A stretch of DNA of 51,255 bases from an uncultured Ruminococcus sp. (GCA_900066355.1 FMEL01000008.1:1-51255); one strand, 5' to 3'. Counted from the first letter of the stretch, positions 7,753-16,235 are shown. The notes: generated by a model from the letters alone, not told the origin. Translations and numbers: made by a program.

Positions 7753-8600
7753 ACCCTTTCCCCCTTCACAAGCATAGCGATTACTTCATCTATATTTCCT
7801 TTTTCATTCACGATCATCGGATAATTTTCCAGATAATAGGTTCTCTGATCTGTCAGACAGCTATATCCAAAGGATTCTTTTCTGACACGAAGAAGATATT
7901 CTTTATCAAGACCGGTGAATTCCTGCTCCGACATTTTGAGCAATCCATATTCTTCCATAATGCGGTCTGTATCTTCATGCAGTACTATTTTTCCCTTATC
8001 GATCATGTACAGATCGTCACAAAAATGTTCAAGATCTCCGGAAATATGTGAACTGAGTACAACAGACCGCCCCGGCACCTCCATGTAACCCCGCAGAATA
8101 TCCAGGACCTCTTCTCTTGCAATCACATCCAGACCTGCCGTTGGCTCATCAAGAATCAAAAGACGACTATCGTGGCTGACTGCCAGCAGAATTTTCAGTT
8201 TGGCCTTCATTCCAGTAGAAAACTCTTTTATTTTTTTCTTCTGTGGAATATGAAAGTACTCACACCGCCTGTAAAACTGTTCCGGCTCAAAGTCCGGGTA
8301 AAATTCCTGCATAATTCTGCCCACCTGCTGCACTGTCAGGTATTCTGAAAAACCGCTGTCCGAAAAAACAGTTCCCATCTTTTGTCTGTCTTCTGCACTC
8401 AGCTCTCCCGCTTTTTTCTCAAACACTTTCACGTCTCCTGCGTCCGGCCGGATTAATCCCAGCATCAGTTTAAATGTCGTACTTTTACCGGCTCCATTTG
8501 CACCGATCAGACCAGTTACTCTGTTTTCCGGTATATGCATATCCAGTTCAAGTGTAAAATCCTCATATTCTTTCTTCACATGATCCAACTGTATTAACAT
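7749..8600 (-). CDS. ABC transporter ATP-binding protein
   Basis: The 283-residue ATPase has Walker A GANGAGKS (33-40), signature FSTGM (127-131), Walker B LLILDEP (147-153) and switch His185 (SSHISGDL). The signature reads STGM rather than the classical SGGQ, as is common in BcrA/YtrB-type exporters. The C-terminal 70 residues carry no domain I recognise. The ATG at 8600 has GGAGG seven bases upstream, inside the end of the regulator gene, which it overlaps by seven bases. It would energise the permease at 7105-7752; the pair is controlled by the GntR regulator ahead of it. Confidence 0.93.
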   Translation of the reverse strand: MLIQLDHVKKEYEDFTLELDMHIPENRVTGLIGANGAGKSTTFKLMLGLIRPDAGDVKVFEKKAGELSAEDRQKMGTVFSDSGFSEYLTVQQVGRIMQEFYPDFEPEQFYRRCEYFHIPQKKKIKEFSTGMKAKLKILLAVSHDSRLLILDEPTAGLDVIAREEVLDILRGYMEVPGRSVVLSSHISGDLEHFCDDLYMIDKGKIVLHEDTDRIMEEYGLLKMSEQEFTGLDKEYLLRVRKESFGYSCLTDQRTYYLENYPMIVNEKGNIDEVIAMLVKGERV

Positions 8601-8974
8601 TCCCCATCCTCCATTATAATCTGAAATGTTTCGCAGATTTCCTGTGCGGTCAGTCCTCCGATCCGCGCTTTGCGCACTGCTGCTTCCAGTTCTTTTTCCA
8701 GTTCCCTTCGCCGCTCTTCCATCAGAAGTTCCTGATTCGTAGCTGCAATAAAACTGCCTTTTCCATGGACCGTTACCACCAGCCCTTCCGCTTCCAGACT
8801 GTCATATGCTTTTTTTACCGTAAGTGCACTGATCTTTAAATCCCTGGACAGTGCCCTCACTGACGGAAGTGCTTCTCCCGAAACAAGCGTTCCATTGATT
8901 ATTCCAGCCTTGATCTGTGCAATAATCTGCTCATAAATTGGTTCCATGGAAGTATGATTGATGATCAGATTCAT
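8594..8974 (-). CDS. GntR family transcriptional regulator, YtrA subfamily
   Basis: A 126-residue protein with an N-terminal winged helix (about 10-75: EPIYEQIIAQIKAGIINGTL, then LPSVRALSRDLKISALTVKK and the wing HGKGSF) and a short C-terminal helical dimerisation tail instead of a large effector domain, which is the YtrA plan. I use the ATG at 8974, because AAGGAGG lies seven bases upstream; the ATG at 8980 is too close, and the frame extends to 9046 only through the operator. It probably represses its own operon (regulator, ATPase, permease) by binding the inverted repeat at 8991-9041. Confidence 0.9.
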   Translation of the reverse strand: MNLIINHTSMEPIYEQIIAQIKAGIINGTLVSGEALPSVRALSRDLKISALTVKKAYDSLEAEGLVVTVHGKGSFIAATNQELLMEERRRELEKELEAAVRKARIGGLTAQEICETFQIIMEDGEC

Positions 8975-8990
8975 ATCCATCCCTCCTTGA

Positions 8991-9041
8991 TAAACAGTAT
9001 ATAACAGCATAGTACTGTTGTCAACTGTTATATACTGTTTA
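8991..9041 (-). promoter_or_regulatory. Autoregulatory operator/promoter of the gntR-ABC operon
   Basis: A perfect 17-bp inverted repeat (8991-9007 and 9025-9041, core AACAGTATATAACAG) has a 17-bp spacer. Inside it lies a near-consensus minus-strand promoter: -35 TTGACA (9019-9024), 17-bp spacer, -10 TATACT (8996-9001). The -10 box is part of one arm and the -35 box lies in the spacer against the other arm, so a bound dimer would block RNA polymerase. Confidence 0.8.
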
Positions 9042-9108
9042 CTCAAATTAATTTCATCTCAACACAATTTTCTCAAAAAGCAGCGTAGTAATTTTCTATA
9101 ACCAACAT

Positions 9109-9150
9109 AAAAAGCCTCTCTCTATCTGCTCTTCGATAGAAAAAGGCTTT
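9109..9150 (-). terminator. Rho-independent terminator after the DUF5662 gene
   Basis: On the minus strand AAAGCCTTTTTCTATC pairs with GATAGAGAGAGGCTTT (arms 9135-9150 and 9111-9126, two U-G pairs, 8-base loop), followed by five Ts. It closes the exoA-GH13-DUF5662 transcript. Confidence 0.8.
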
Positions 9151-9174
9151 ATCCTGCTTTGAAGCAATTGCTTT

Positions 9175-9729
9175 TTAATATTTAATTTTTCTGGTCTCAC
9201 CCCTGAGGTATCTGTATTTGATATAATGAAGTAATTTTTCCTCTCCATGATCATTCAGAATACGAAGAAGTGCCTCAAGTTCTTTCTTTGTCTGTGGATG
9301 GATAAACCAGAGCTTTTCTTTACTTTTCAGGAAATAATCCAGCGGCTGGCTGTCATCATAAGCATCCCCAAGATAGTTTCTGGATGCACTGATACGGTCG
9401 ACTACCATCTCAGCTACGTATTTTCGGGGCATCTGTGCACCCATGATCACATGCTCGCCATCAATGGAATAATCTACCCAATGTTCAAAGTGATGTTTGT
9501 TTCGACCTTTGTGATGCAGCCAGGAAGTAGATACACCGATGTCTTCTCTCTCTGCATTATTCGGACTTCTCGTTCCCTGATAGTATCTGCATCCGACAAG
9601 AAATTCTGTCGGAGAATATTTTGAAAGATCGTGAAGCAGTCCCTGCTTATATAACCCTATACGGAAACAATATTTCATTACAAGTAGTTTATGCCTCGTT
9701 ATCGTTTTGAAGTGGAGCCACGGATGCAT
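9175..9729 (-). CDS. DUF5662 family protein
   Basis: A 184-residue protein of unknown function that I assign to DUF5662 from its His/Asp-rich pattern: LLHDLSKYSPTEF (about 31-43), YYQGTRSPNNAE and WLHHKGRNKHHFEHW (about 70-84). The clustered His and Asp residues resemble a metal site such as those of HD-type hydrolases, but no activity is established. The ATG at 9729 has AGGAGGAA seven bases upstream, placed inside the end of the GH13 gene, so the two genes overlap by 41 bases in different frames. It is the last gene before the terminator. Confidence 0.8.
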   Translation of the reverse strand: MHPWLHFKTITRHKLLVMKYCFRIGLYKQGLLHDLSKYSPTEFLVGCRYYQGTRSPNNAEREDIGVSTSWLHHKGRNKHHFEHWVDYSIDGEHVIMGAQMPRKYVAEMVVDRISASRNYLGDAYDDSQPLDYFLKSKEKLWFIHPQTKKELEALLRILNDHGEEKLLHYIKYRYLRGETRKIKY

Positions 9730-11575
9730 GTTCTGATTCCTCCTGCCTTGCTGTCAGCACCACGATCGTTCGTGGATTGATCTTGACAGATTTTTTGTAT
9801 GGTTCCTCCTGTTCACGGAACCACGGTTCTCCCGTCTCGGATGTGTCTGCTATCTTTTTCCAGTTCATTCCCTCCGGAAGATTCGGGAGTGCAATATTAC
9901 GTTTTTCCCAGTGAAAATTCATCCCTATATAAAGGAAATCATCTTCTGTGCCATCGTCCTTCGGTGCATAGGCACCGCAGTACATGATACCAAGGAGGCG
10001 GCTCGTATTATCGCGGTTTAAAAACCATGCGCGCTCTCCGTGCACAGAAACATCCGGGAAACCTTTTGCCATATAATCTACCCCTCGCATTTCCTTCGGC
10101 ATATGGAGAATCGGATGATTTTTGCGAAAAGCGATTGCCTCCTTCACAAAAGAAGATAGTCCGATATGTCTTCTGGCATTTTTCCAGTCCGTCCATCCGG
10201 TCGGATTATCCTGACACCATACATTGTTGTTGCCAGCCTGTGAATTTGCAAATTCATCTCCGCCATAGATCATTGGTGTACCCTGACTGAGCAACAGCAT
10301 CAGAAACGCATTACGCATCTGCTGTTCTCTCATCCTGCGTACCGCCGTCTTTCGCGTACTGCCTTCTACTCCGCAGTTCCATGAATAATTAAATTCACTG
10401 CCATCCCGGTTATCCTCGCCATTGGCTTCATTGTGGCGATAATTATAAGAAACAGTATCATACAGCGTAAAACCATCCTGCGTCGCCATATAATTAACTG
10501 TACCAAAATTCCCGGTATTTCTTCGCACATGGAACTCTGCGCCGGAGATCATTCCTTCATCACTCTTAAGGAAACGTCTCATATCAAGCATAAATCCGGC
10601 ATTATATTCTGCAAGCATATTTTCTGCATCTGCTTCCCCTGAAACATTTGAAAACAGCTTTTTTGTTCCATAAAGGATTGGGTCATGCTCGATCACATCC
10701 TGCTGCACCCCATCTCCCAGCAGATGAAAGCCGTCTACATGATAATAAAGTTTCCAGAACCACAGTGAGCGTATCATCTGTAAGGAAGGTGTTCCCTTAG
10801 GGAAATACATTTCCATGAGGCACTCAATCCCTGCTTTGTGCAATGCCCGGATCATATCGCGAAACTCTCTGTCCGGTTCCTTCGTTGCACAGTAAGATTC
10901 TTTCGGTGCAAAATAAAATCCCCTGGTATATCCCCAGTAATTTATTCTGTCATCGGATTTCTTACGAACTGCCAGATTCACAGCATGATCTGCCTGTACA
11001 CATTCCTGAAATTCATATGCCGGCATCAGTTCTACCGCATTGATCCCAAGCTCTTTCCAATACGGAATCATCTCAGTAAGTCCTGCAAAAGTACCTCTTT
11101 TTCGAAGTGCAAGCTTCGCCTGTCTGGTATATCCACGTACATGTATTTTGTAAAGGATCATTTCACTGTACGGAATCTCCGGTGCGGTGTCCCCCTCCCA
11201 GTCATATTCTTTTTCTGAAAGAAATGCACAGCGAACCTCATGTTCATCTTTCGATAACGGCGCACCAAATTTCTCGCGCCCACGGATTACGCAAGCAAAA
11301 GGATCCTGTACGATTTTTCCATCTATACGGAAATTATATTCATATCGTTCCGGTCTCAACCCGGTTACCAGCATCGCACACATCCTGCCGGTGCGATACT
11401 CCTCTGTAAAAGGAAGCTCTGTTTCCGGTTCCGCAGCCCCCTTTCGATATAATACCAGTGAAGCTTCTGTATCACCCGAAACCTCCACTGCAAAATTAAT
11501 GCCGTTTTTCTTTTTGTTTACACCGGGGACTACCGGATCTCCCTTATACGCACAGATTCTGTTCTTTTTTTCCAT
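9689..11575 (-). CDS. GH13 GlgX/isoamylase-like protein with degenerate catalytic motifs
   Basis: A 628-residue protein with an N-terminal CBM48-like domain (about 10-105), a GH13 barrel and a C-terminal beta domain. Overall it matches bacterial debranching enzymes (ILYKIHVRGYTRQ near 140; YRHNEANGEDNRDG near 379; LSQGTPMIYGGDEF). The catalytic motifs are changed. Motif I reads MEMYFPK (254-260) where DVVxNH is usual. Motif II reads DGFHLLGDG (281-289), lacking the Arg and nucleophile Asp of DGFRFDLA. The expected acid/base region reads GTKKLFSN (303-310) without Glu. Motif IV is QD (366-367) instead of HD. The loop after motif I is also shortened. I infer a non-hydrolytic glucan-binding protein. 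AAGGAGAA precedes the ATG. It follows exoA by 38 bases and overlaps the DUF5662 gene. Confidence 0.85.
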   Translation of the reverse strand: MEKKNRICAYKGDPVVPGVNKKKNGINFAVEVSGDTEASLVLYRKGAAEPETELPFTEEYRTGRMCAMLVTGLRPERYEYNFRIDGKIVQDPFACVIRGREKFGAPLSKDEHEVRCAFLSEKEYDWEGDTAPEIPYSEMILYKIHVRGYTRQAKLALRKRGTFAGLTEMIPYWKELGINAVELMPAYEFQECVQADHAVNLAVRKKSDDRINYWGYTRGFYFAPKESYCATKEPDREFRDMIRALHKAGIECLMEMYFPKGTPSLQMIRSLWFWKLYYHVDGFHLLGDGVQQDVIEHDPILYGTKKLFSNVSGEADAENMLAEYNAGFMLDMRRFLKSDEGMISGAEFHVRRNTGNFGTVNYMATQDGFTLYDTVSYNYRHNEANGEDNRDGSEFNYSWNCGVEGSTRKTAVRRMREQQMRNAFLMLLLSQGTPMIYGGDEFANSQAGNNNVWCQDNPTGWTDWKNARRHIGLSSFVKEAIAFRKNHPILHMPKEMRGVDYMAKGFPDVSVHGERAWFLNRDNTSRLLGIMYCGAYAPKDDGTEDDFLYIGMNFHWEKRNIALPNLPEGMNWKKIADTSETGEPWFREQEEPYKKSVKINPRTIVVLTARQEESEHASVAPLQNDNEA

Positions 11576-11613
11576 TCCCGGTTCTCCTTGTCACTTTATT
11601 TCGCTCAGATCCA

Positions 11614-12375
11614 TTATTTCTCAAAATCAATATCCAGCTCTACCGGACAATGATCTGAGCCCATAATTTCTGTATGGATCGATGCATCCTGAAGTCTGTC
11701 TTTCAACGACGGAGATACAATAAAATAATCGATTCTCCATCCTGCATTCTTTTCACGTGCCTTAAATCTATAAGACCACCAGGAATAGATTTCTTCTTTA
11801 TCTGGATAGAAATAGCGGAAAGTATCAACAAATCCACTTTCCAACATACGTGAAAAACATGCTCGTTCTTCATCGGTAAAACCTGCATTTTTGCGATTGG
11901 TCTTCGGATTCTTCAGATCGATCTCCTGATGCGCCACATTCATATCACCGCAGCAGATCACAGGCTTCTTTTCCTGCAATTTCAGAAGATAGGCCAGAAA
12001 ATCCCGTTCCCATTCCATTCTGTATTCCAGGCGGCGCAGTTCACTCTGGGAATTCGGCGTATATACCGTAACAAAATAAAATTCTTCAAATTCAAGTGTG
12101 ATCACACGGCCTTCTTTGTCGTGTTCTTCTATCCCGATTCCATTTACTACCGACAATGGCTCTTTCTTTGTAAATACGGCTGTGCCGGAATACCCTCTGC
12201 GGTTCGCATAATTCCAGTACTGGTGATACCCCGGAAGCTCCAGCTCCACCTGTCCCTGCTGGCATTTCGTCTCCTGCAGACAGAAAATATCTGCATCCAG
12301 CTCCTTAAATCTATCCTCAAAACCCTTTGTAATACAGGCTCTGATTCCATTTACATTCCATGAAATCAATTTCAT
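11614..12375 (-). CDS. xth: Exodeoxyribonuclease III / AP endonuclease
   Basis: A 253-residue enzyme of the exonuclease-endonuclease-phosphatase family that cleaves at abasic sites and removes 3' blocking groups in base excision repair. Motifs are complete: WNVNGIRA (6-13), LQETK with metal ligand Glu35, CCGDMNVAHQEIDL, and the terminal GSDHCPVELDI with the catalytic Asp-His. Length is normal for the family. The ATG at 12375 is set by the conserved MKLISWNVNG start; the AAGGAG site is rather distant (about 11 bases). It is the first gene of a transcript that continues into the GH13 and DUF5662 genes. Confidence 0.95.
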   Translation of the reverse strand: MKLISWNVNGIRACITKGFEDRFKELDADIFCLQETKCQQGQVELELPGYHQYWNYANRRGYSGTAVFTKKEPLSVVNGIGIEEHDKEGRVITLEFEEFYFVTVYTPNSQSELRRLEYRMEWERDFLAYLLKLQEKKPVICCGDMNVAHQEIDLKNPKTNRKNAGFTDEERACFSRMLESGFVDTFRYFYPDKEEIYSWWSYRFKAREKNAGWRIDYFIVSPSLKDRLQDASIHTEIMGSDHCPVELDIDFEK

Positions 12376-12419
12376 TGTCTCATTTACTCCTTCAACTCGA
12401 TCAAATGTCTGATATTTCC

Positions 12420-12448
12420 ATTATACATGATTCACGATACAGTTTAAA
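12420..12448 (-). promoter_or_regulatory. Promoter of exoA
   Basis: Minus strand: -10 TATAAT (12420-12425), 17-bp spacer, -35 TTTAAA (12443-12448), about 45 bases ahead of the exoA start. The -35 is a weak match. Confidence 0.55.
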
Positions 12449-12512
12449 CACATTTTTTTATTTTCTTCTCACGCATTTTCTCTGTCTTTTCTCCGGCATT
12501 TTTGCTTTCCCG

Positions 12513-12541
12513 TTGTATTCGCTTCTGTTATCTGTTAAAAT
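12513..12541 (+). promoter_or_regulatory. Promoter of the DUF1292 gene
   Basis: Plus strand: -35 TTGTAT (12513-12518), 17-bp spacer, -10 TAAAAT (12536-12541) with an extended TG one base ahead. The start codon follows 35 bases later. It is divergent from the exoA promoter. Confidence 0.6.
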
Positions 12542-12575
12542 AGACTGATAATGAAAACAAAGTGAGGAAAATCAA

Positions 12576-12950
12576 ATGAGTGACGAACTGAAAAATGGCT
12601 GTACGCCAAGCGACTGTGCTTCCTGCGGACTGGACTGCGGCAGCAATTCTTCCACCGAAAACCATAATACCATCACCCTGACTCTGGACGATGACACAGA
12701 GATCGAATGCGCAATTCTGACTGTCTTCCCGGTAGATGCCCAGGAATATATTGCCCTGCTTCCACTTGACGAAAACGGACAGAATCAGGACGGAGAAGTT
12801 TATCTTTACAAATTCTCCCGTACCGAGAAAGGTGACCCGATCCTTGCAAACATCGAATCCGATGACGAATATGCAAAAGCTGCCGAAGCTTTTGATATCG
12901 TACTGGACAATGCACGTAAAGCAGAAGCTGCCGGTGCACCGCTCGAATAA
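12576..12950 (+). CDS. DUF1292 domain-containing protein with N-terminal cysteine cluster
   Basis: A 124-residue acidic protein. Residues about 30-115 match the DUF1292 pattern (TITLTLDDDTEIECAILTVF, then YIALLPL and GEVYLYKF), a family of unknown function in Bacillota. An added N-terminal segment has four cysteines, Cys9, Cys14, Cys17 and Cys21 (C-x4-C-x2-C-x3-C), which could bind a metal ion. A GTGAGG ribosome site lies upstream of the ATG. It is a monocistronic plus-strand gene, with its own promoter and the terminator at 12973-13004. The role of the cysteines is inferred. Confidence 0.88.
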   Translation: MSDELKNGCTPSDCASCGLDCGSNSSTENHNTITLTLDDDTEIECAILTVFPVDAQEYIALLPLDENGQNQDGEVYLYKFSRTEKGDPILANIESDDEYAKAAEAFDIVLDNARKAEAAGAPLE

Positions 12951-12972
12951 TTTATTTTATCTTAAAGAAAAC

Positions 12973-13004
12973 GGAGGTTTCCGCCATTATCGGCTGAAAC
13001 CTCC
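12973..13004. terminator. Bidirectional terminator between the DUF1292 gene and dut
   Basis: GGAGGTTTC (12973-12981) pairs perfectly with GAAACCTCC (12996-13004), with short T runs on both strands. It can end both the plus-strand DUF1292 gene and the minus-strand dut gene. Confidence 0.8.
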
Positions 13005-13018
13005 ATTTTAATTACGTC

Positions 13019-13537
13019 TTATTTCTTTTCTGTGGTGCTTCCGAATCCACCATTGCGGACTCCGGTTGCTTCATCATCTACCGTGATTCCATACTCTACA
13101 AAGATTCCCTGCATAAAGCCTGTACCGGCTGCAATGCTGACAGTTTTATCTTCGTTGCTGTCATTTGTGATCTTTGAGAAAATATGACCTTCATTATCCG
13201 AATAGAAATAATCACTGTCAATGATTCCCACTGTATTATTTAACTGCAGACGGAATTTGAATCCAAGTCCGCTTCTCGGGTAACATTTCAGTACCCAGTC
13301 CTGTTCCATTTCCACGCGGATACCAGTCGGGATCTTTGCAGTCTCTCCCGGGGCCAGTGTAATATCAACAGGGGCAAAAAAATCATATCCGGCACTTCCG
13401 GCGGTTGCCCTTAATGGAAGACGGATGTTTTCGTAAACAGATAAAATTTCTTTCTCATCTGCTGTCGGAAAGGTATCTTTCCAGTCCTTTGCAAACTGTG
13501 CAGGACTTACTTTATGAAATTTTGCGATTCGTCTCAT
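13019..13537 (-). CDS. dut: dUTP diphosphatase family protein
   Basis: Hydrolyses dUTP to dUMP and pyrophosphate, limiting uracil in DNA and supplying dTMP synthesis. All five trimeric dUTPase motifs are visible in the 172 residues: AGYDFFAP (49-56), PRSGLG (87-92), LNNTVGIIDSDY (99-110), GTGFMQGIF (138-146) and the P-loop-like RNGGFGSTT (161-169). An extra N-terminal 38 residues and an insertion after motif 3 make it slightly longer than usual. GGAGGAAGC precedes the ATG. A -10-like TATAAT lies at 13555-13560 without a good -35, so it may have its own promoter; nrdG ends 62 bases upstream. Confidence 0.9.
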   Translation of the reverse strand: MRRIAKFHKVSPAQFAKDWKDTFPTADEKEILSVYENIRLPLRATAGSAGYDFFAPVDITLAPGETAKIPTGIRVEMEQDWVLKCYPRSGLGFKFRLQLNNTVGIIDSDYFYSDNEGHIFSKITNDSNEDKTVSIAAGTGFMQGIFVEYGITVDDEATGVRNGGFGSTTEKK

Positions 13538-13599
13538 GCTTCCTCCTGTGCCTCATTATATAACAGGTATTTTGCTTTTGATCTGCAATTTAAGCTTGC

Positions 13600-14094
13600 T
13601 TAATTTGCACAATGTAAAACAATTTTTCCCTCGCGAAGTGTCGCGGGAACATTAATGACACGCTGATTGGAAGATCCTTTCCATCGAAGAGAGGTATCTG
13701 CTTTGTCAGCCTGAAACTCTCCATCTACACAGACATCCAGATACTGTACGACTGCTTCATTCTGAATTTCTTCCCATGTAGAACCGGTATACAGCCAGAT
13801 TGTCTTGTTCGGGTATCTTTCACGGATTTTTTTTGCCAAAGCGGTAACTGCTGAAATGTTCGATGGATGCAGTGGATCACCTCCTGAGAAAGTGATCCCA
13901 CTGACATAATCTTTATCCAGCTCTGTAAATATCTCGGTTTCCTCCGCTTCTGTAAATGCAAGTCCACCATTTGGATCCCAGGTAATCGGGTTCTGGCAAT
14001 CCCGACAGCAGTGATTGCAGCCGGCAACCCACAGAACGACCCGAAGCCCGTCTCCGTTCAGCATATCATCTTTGGTTATATTATGATATCTCAT
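13600..14094 (-). CDS. nrdG: Anaerobic ribonucleoside-triphosphate reductase activating protein
   Basis: A radical SAM activase that installs the glycyl radical on the anaerobic reductase NrdD. The 164-residue protein has the cluster motif C-x3-C-x2-C at Cys26, Cys30 and Cys33 (GCNHCCRDCQN) and the SAM-binding segment FSGGDPLHP (about 89-97). It starts two bases after the end of pnp and so is probably cotranscribed with it. nrdD is not in the window, although the two are usually adjacent; here nrdG is separated from its partner and sits next to dut, another nucleotide-pool gene. Confidence 0.93.
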   Translation of the reverse strand: MRYHNITKDDMLNGDGLRVVLWVAGCNHCCRDCQNPITWDPNGGLAFTEAEETEIFTELDKDYVSGITFSGGDPLHPSNISAVTALAKKIRERYPNKTIWLYTGSTWEEIQNEAVVQYLDVCVDGEFQADKADTSLRWKGSSNQRVINVPATLREGKIVLHCAN

Positions 14095-14096
14095 AT

Positions 14097-16190
14097 TTAT
14101 GCTTCTTCCGGTACATCCTTAATACTGAAACTCATTCTTCCCATCTTGTCTTTACCAAGGCAGATAACTTTTACCTTGTCACCAAGAGTCAGAACATCTT
14201 CTACACGGTTGATTCTGTGATCACTGATCTTGGAGATATGAACCATACCTTCTTTACCAGGAGCAAACTCAACGAATGCACCGAATTCTTTGATGCTTAC
14301 AACAGTACCTTCAAAAATCTGTCCTGCTTCGAAATCTGTTGCGATCGTCTTGATCATTTTCTTTGCTTCATCCATACCGTGCTGGTCAACACCGCAGATA
14401 GATACTGCTCCTTCATCTGTAATGTCAATCTGTACACCTGTACGCTCGATGATCGCGTTGATGGTCTTTCCTCTCTGACCTACTACATCACCGATCTTCT
14501 GAGGATCGATCTGGATCTGAACGATCTTCGGTGCATATTTGTTTACATGATCACGAGGCTCTGCGATACATTTTTCCATAACCTCTGTGAGGATGTACTC
14601 TCTTGCTTCTTTTGTTCTGCGGATTGCTTCTTCTACAATCTGTCTTGTCAGGCCATGGATCTTGATATCCATCTGAATTGCAGTGATACCGTCATGTGTA
14701 CCTGCAACCTTAAAGTCCATATCTCCGAAGAAGTCTTCCAGGCCCTGGATATCTGTCAGAACGATGTAATCATCATCTGTAGCACCTGTTACCAGACCAC
14801 AGGAAATACCTGCAACCGGTTTACGGATCGGTACACCTGCTGCCATAAGAGACATAGTAGATGCACAGATACTTGCCTGAGAAGTAGAACCGTTAGATTC
14901 GAATGTCTCAGATACTGTACGGATTGCGTACGGGAATTCCTCTGCTGACGGAAGTACCGGTACGAGAGCTCGCTCAGCCAGTGCTCCATGTCCGATCTCA
15001 CGACGTCCCGGTCCTCTGGACGGTTTTGTCTCACCTACAGAGTAGGACGGGAAGTTGTAGTGATGCATATATCTCTTGGATGTTTCGAATTCATCCAGGC
15101 CGTCGATTCTCTGTGCTTCGGAAAGCGGAGCCAGAGTTGTCATTGTACAGATCTGTGTCTGTCCACGTGTGAACATTGCAGAACCGTGTACTCTCGGAAT
15201 AATGTCTACTTCTGCTGCCAGAGGACGAATCTGTGTGATCTGGCGACCGTCCGGACGTTTGTGATCTTTGAGGATCATCTTACGTACAGTCTTCTTCTGG
15301 TACTGGTATACAGCCTCGCCGAGAACTGCCAGCCATTCTTCATTGTCTGCAAATGCATCCTGAAGTCTTGCTGTGATCTCGCGGATATTTTCTTCTCTTG
15401 TCTGTTTGTCGTCTGTGAATACAGCTTCTTCCATTTCTTCGGAAGGTACGATTTTTTTGATTGCCTCGAACAGTTCTTCCGGAACTGCGCAGGAAGCATA
15501 AAGATGTTTTTCTTTGCCGCATTCTGCAACGATCTTGTCGATGAAACGAATGATCTCCTGGTTTACATCATGTGCCTTGTAGATTGCTTCAATCATGGTG
15601 TCTTCCGGAACTTCGTTTGCACCTGCTTCGATCATGATAACTTTTTCTCTGGTAGAAGCAACTGTAAGCTGAAGGTCAGAAAGTTCTTTCTGCGCAAGTG
15701 ACGGGTTGATGATGAACTCGCCATCGATCAGACCTACCTGTGTGGTTGCACACGGACCGTCAAACGGAATATCGGAAATGCAGGTCGCGATAGAAGAACC
15801 AAGCATAGCCGGAATCTCCGGATTACATTCCGGATCTACAGACATAACCATGTTTACCAGAGTAACATCGTTTCTGTAGTCTTTCGGGAACAGAGGACGC
15901 ATCGGACGGTCAATAACACGGGATGTCAGGATTGCATGCTCGCTTGCCTTTCCTTCTCTCTTATTGAATCCTCCCGGAATTTTGCCTACTGCATACATTT
16001 TTTCTTCGTATTCAACGCTCAAAGGAAAGAAATCGATTCCTTCTCTCGGCTCTTTGGATGCTGTTGCTGTGGAAAGTACAGTTGTGTCACCATAATGCAT
16101 CAGCGCTGCACCGTTTGCCTGCTTTGCAACACGGCCGATATCTACAGTCAGTGTTCTGCCGGCTAATTCCATAGAATAACTTTTGTACAT
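14097..16190 (-). CDS. pnp: Polyribonucleotide nucleotidyltransferase (PNPase)
   Basis: A phosphorolytic 3'-5' exoribonuclease central to mRNA decay. The 697-residue protein has two RNase PH-like domains (about 1-220 and 310-540, the second with HGSAMFTRGQTQ) separated by an alpha-helical linker. A KH domain (about 555-610, IGDVVGQRGKTINAI) and an S1 domain (about 620-690, GTVVSIKEFGAFVEF) follow. Length and order are normal. AAGGAGAAAAAGT precedes the ATG. It follows rpsO after the terminator at 16352-16379 and has a structured leader (16236-16319). Confidence 0.97.
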   Translation of the reverse strand: MYKSYSMELAGRTLTVDIGRVAKQANGAALMHYGDTTVLSTATASKEPREGIDFFPLSVEYEEKMYAVGKIPGGFNKREGKASEHAILTSRVIDRPMRPLFPKDYRNDVTLVNMVMSVDPECNPEIPAMLGSSIATCISDIPFDGPCATTQVGLIDGEFIINPSLAQKELSDLQLTVASTREKVIMIEAGANEVPEDTMIEAIYKAHDVNQEIIRFIDKIVAECGKEKHLYASCAVPEELFEAIKKIVPSEEMEEAVFTDDKQTREENIREITARLQDAFADNEEWLAVLGEAVYQYQKKTVRKMILKDHKRPDGRQITQIRPLAAEVDIIPRVHGSAMFTRGQTQICTMTTLAPLSEAQRIDGLDEFETSKRYMHHYNFPSYSVGETKPSRGPGRREIGHGALAERALVPVLPSAEEFPYAIRTVSETFESNGSTSQASICASTMSLMAAGVPIRKPVAGISCGLVTGATDDDYIVLTDIQGLEDFFGDMDFKVAGTHDGITAIQMDIKIHGLTRQIVEEAIRRTKEAREYILTEVMEKCIAEPRDHVNKYAPKIVQIQIDPQKIGDVVGQRGKTINAIIERTGVQIDITDEGAVSICGVDQHGMDEAKKMIKTIATDFEAGQIFEGTVVSIKEFGAFVEFAPGKEGMVHISKISDHRINRVEDVLTLGDKVKVICLGKDKMGRMSFSIKDVPEEA

Positions 16191-16235
16191 ACTTTTTCTC
16201 CTTTAAAATCTGTGTTTGACATTGTAAACAGAAGC

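Noticed and set aside
9689..11575. Ordinary active glycogen debranching enzyme
   Set aside because: Catalytic residues expected in GH13 regions I-IV are not found at their places.
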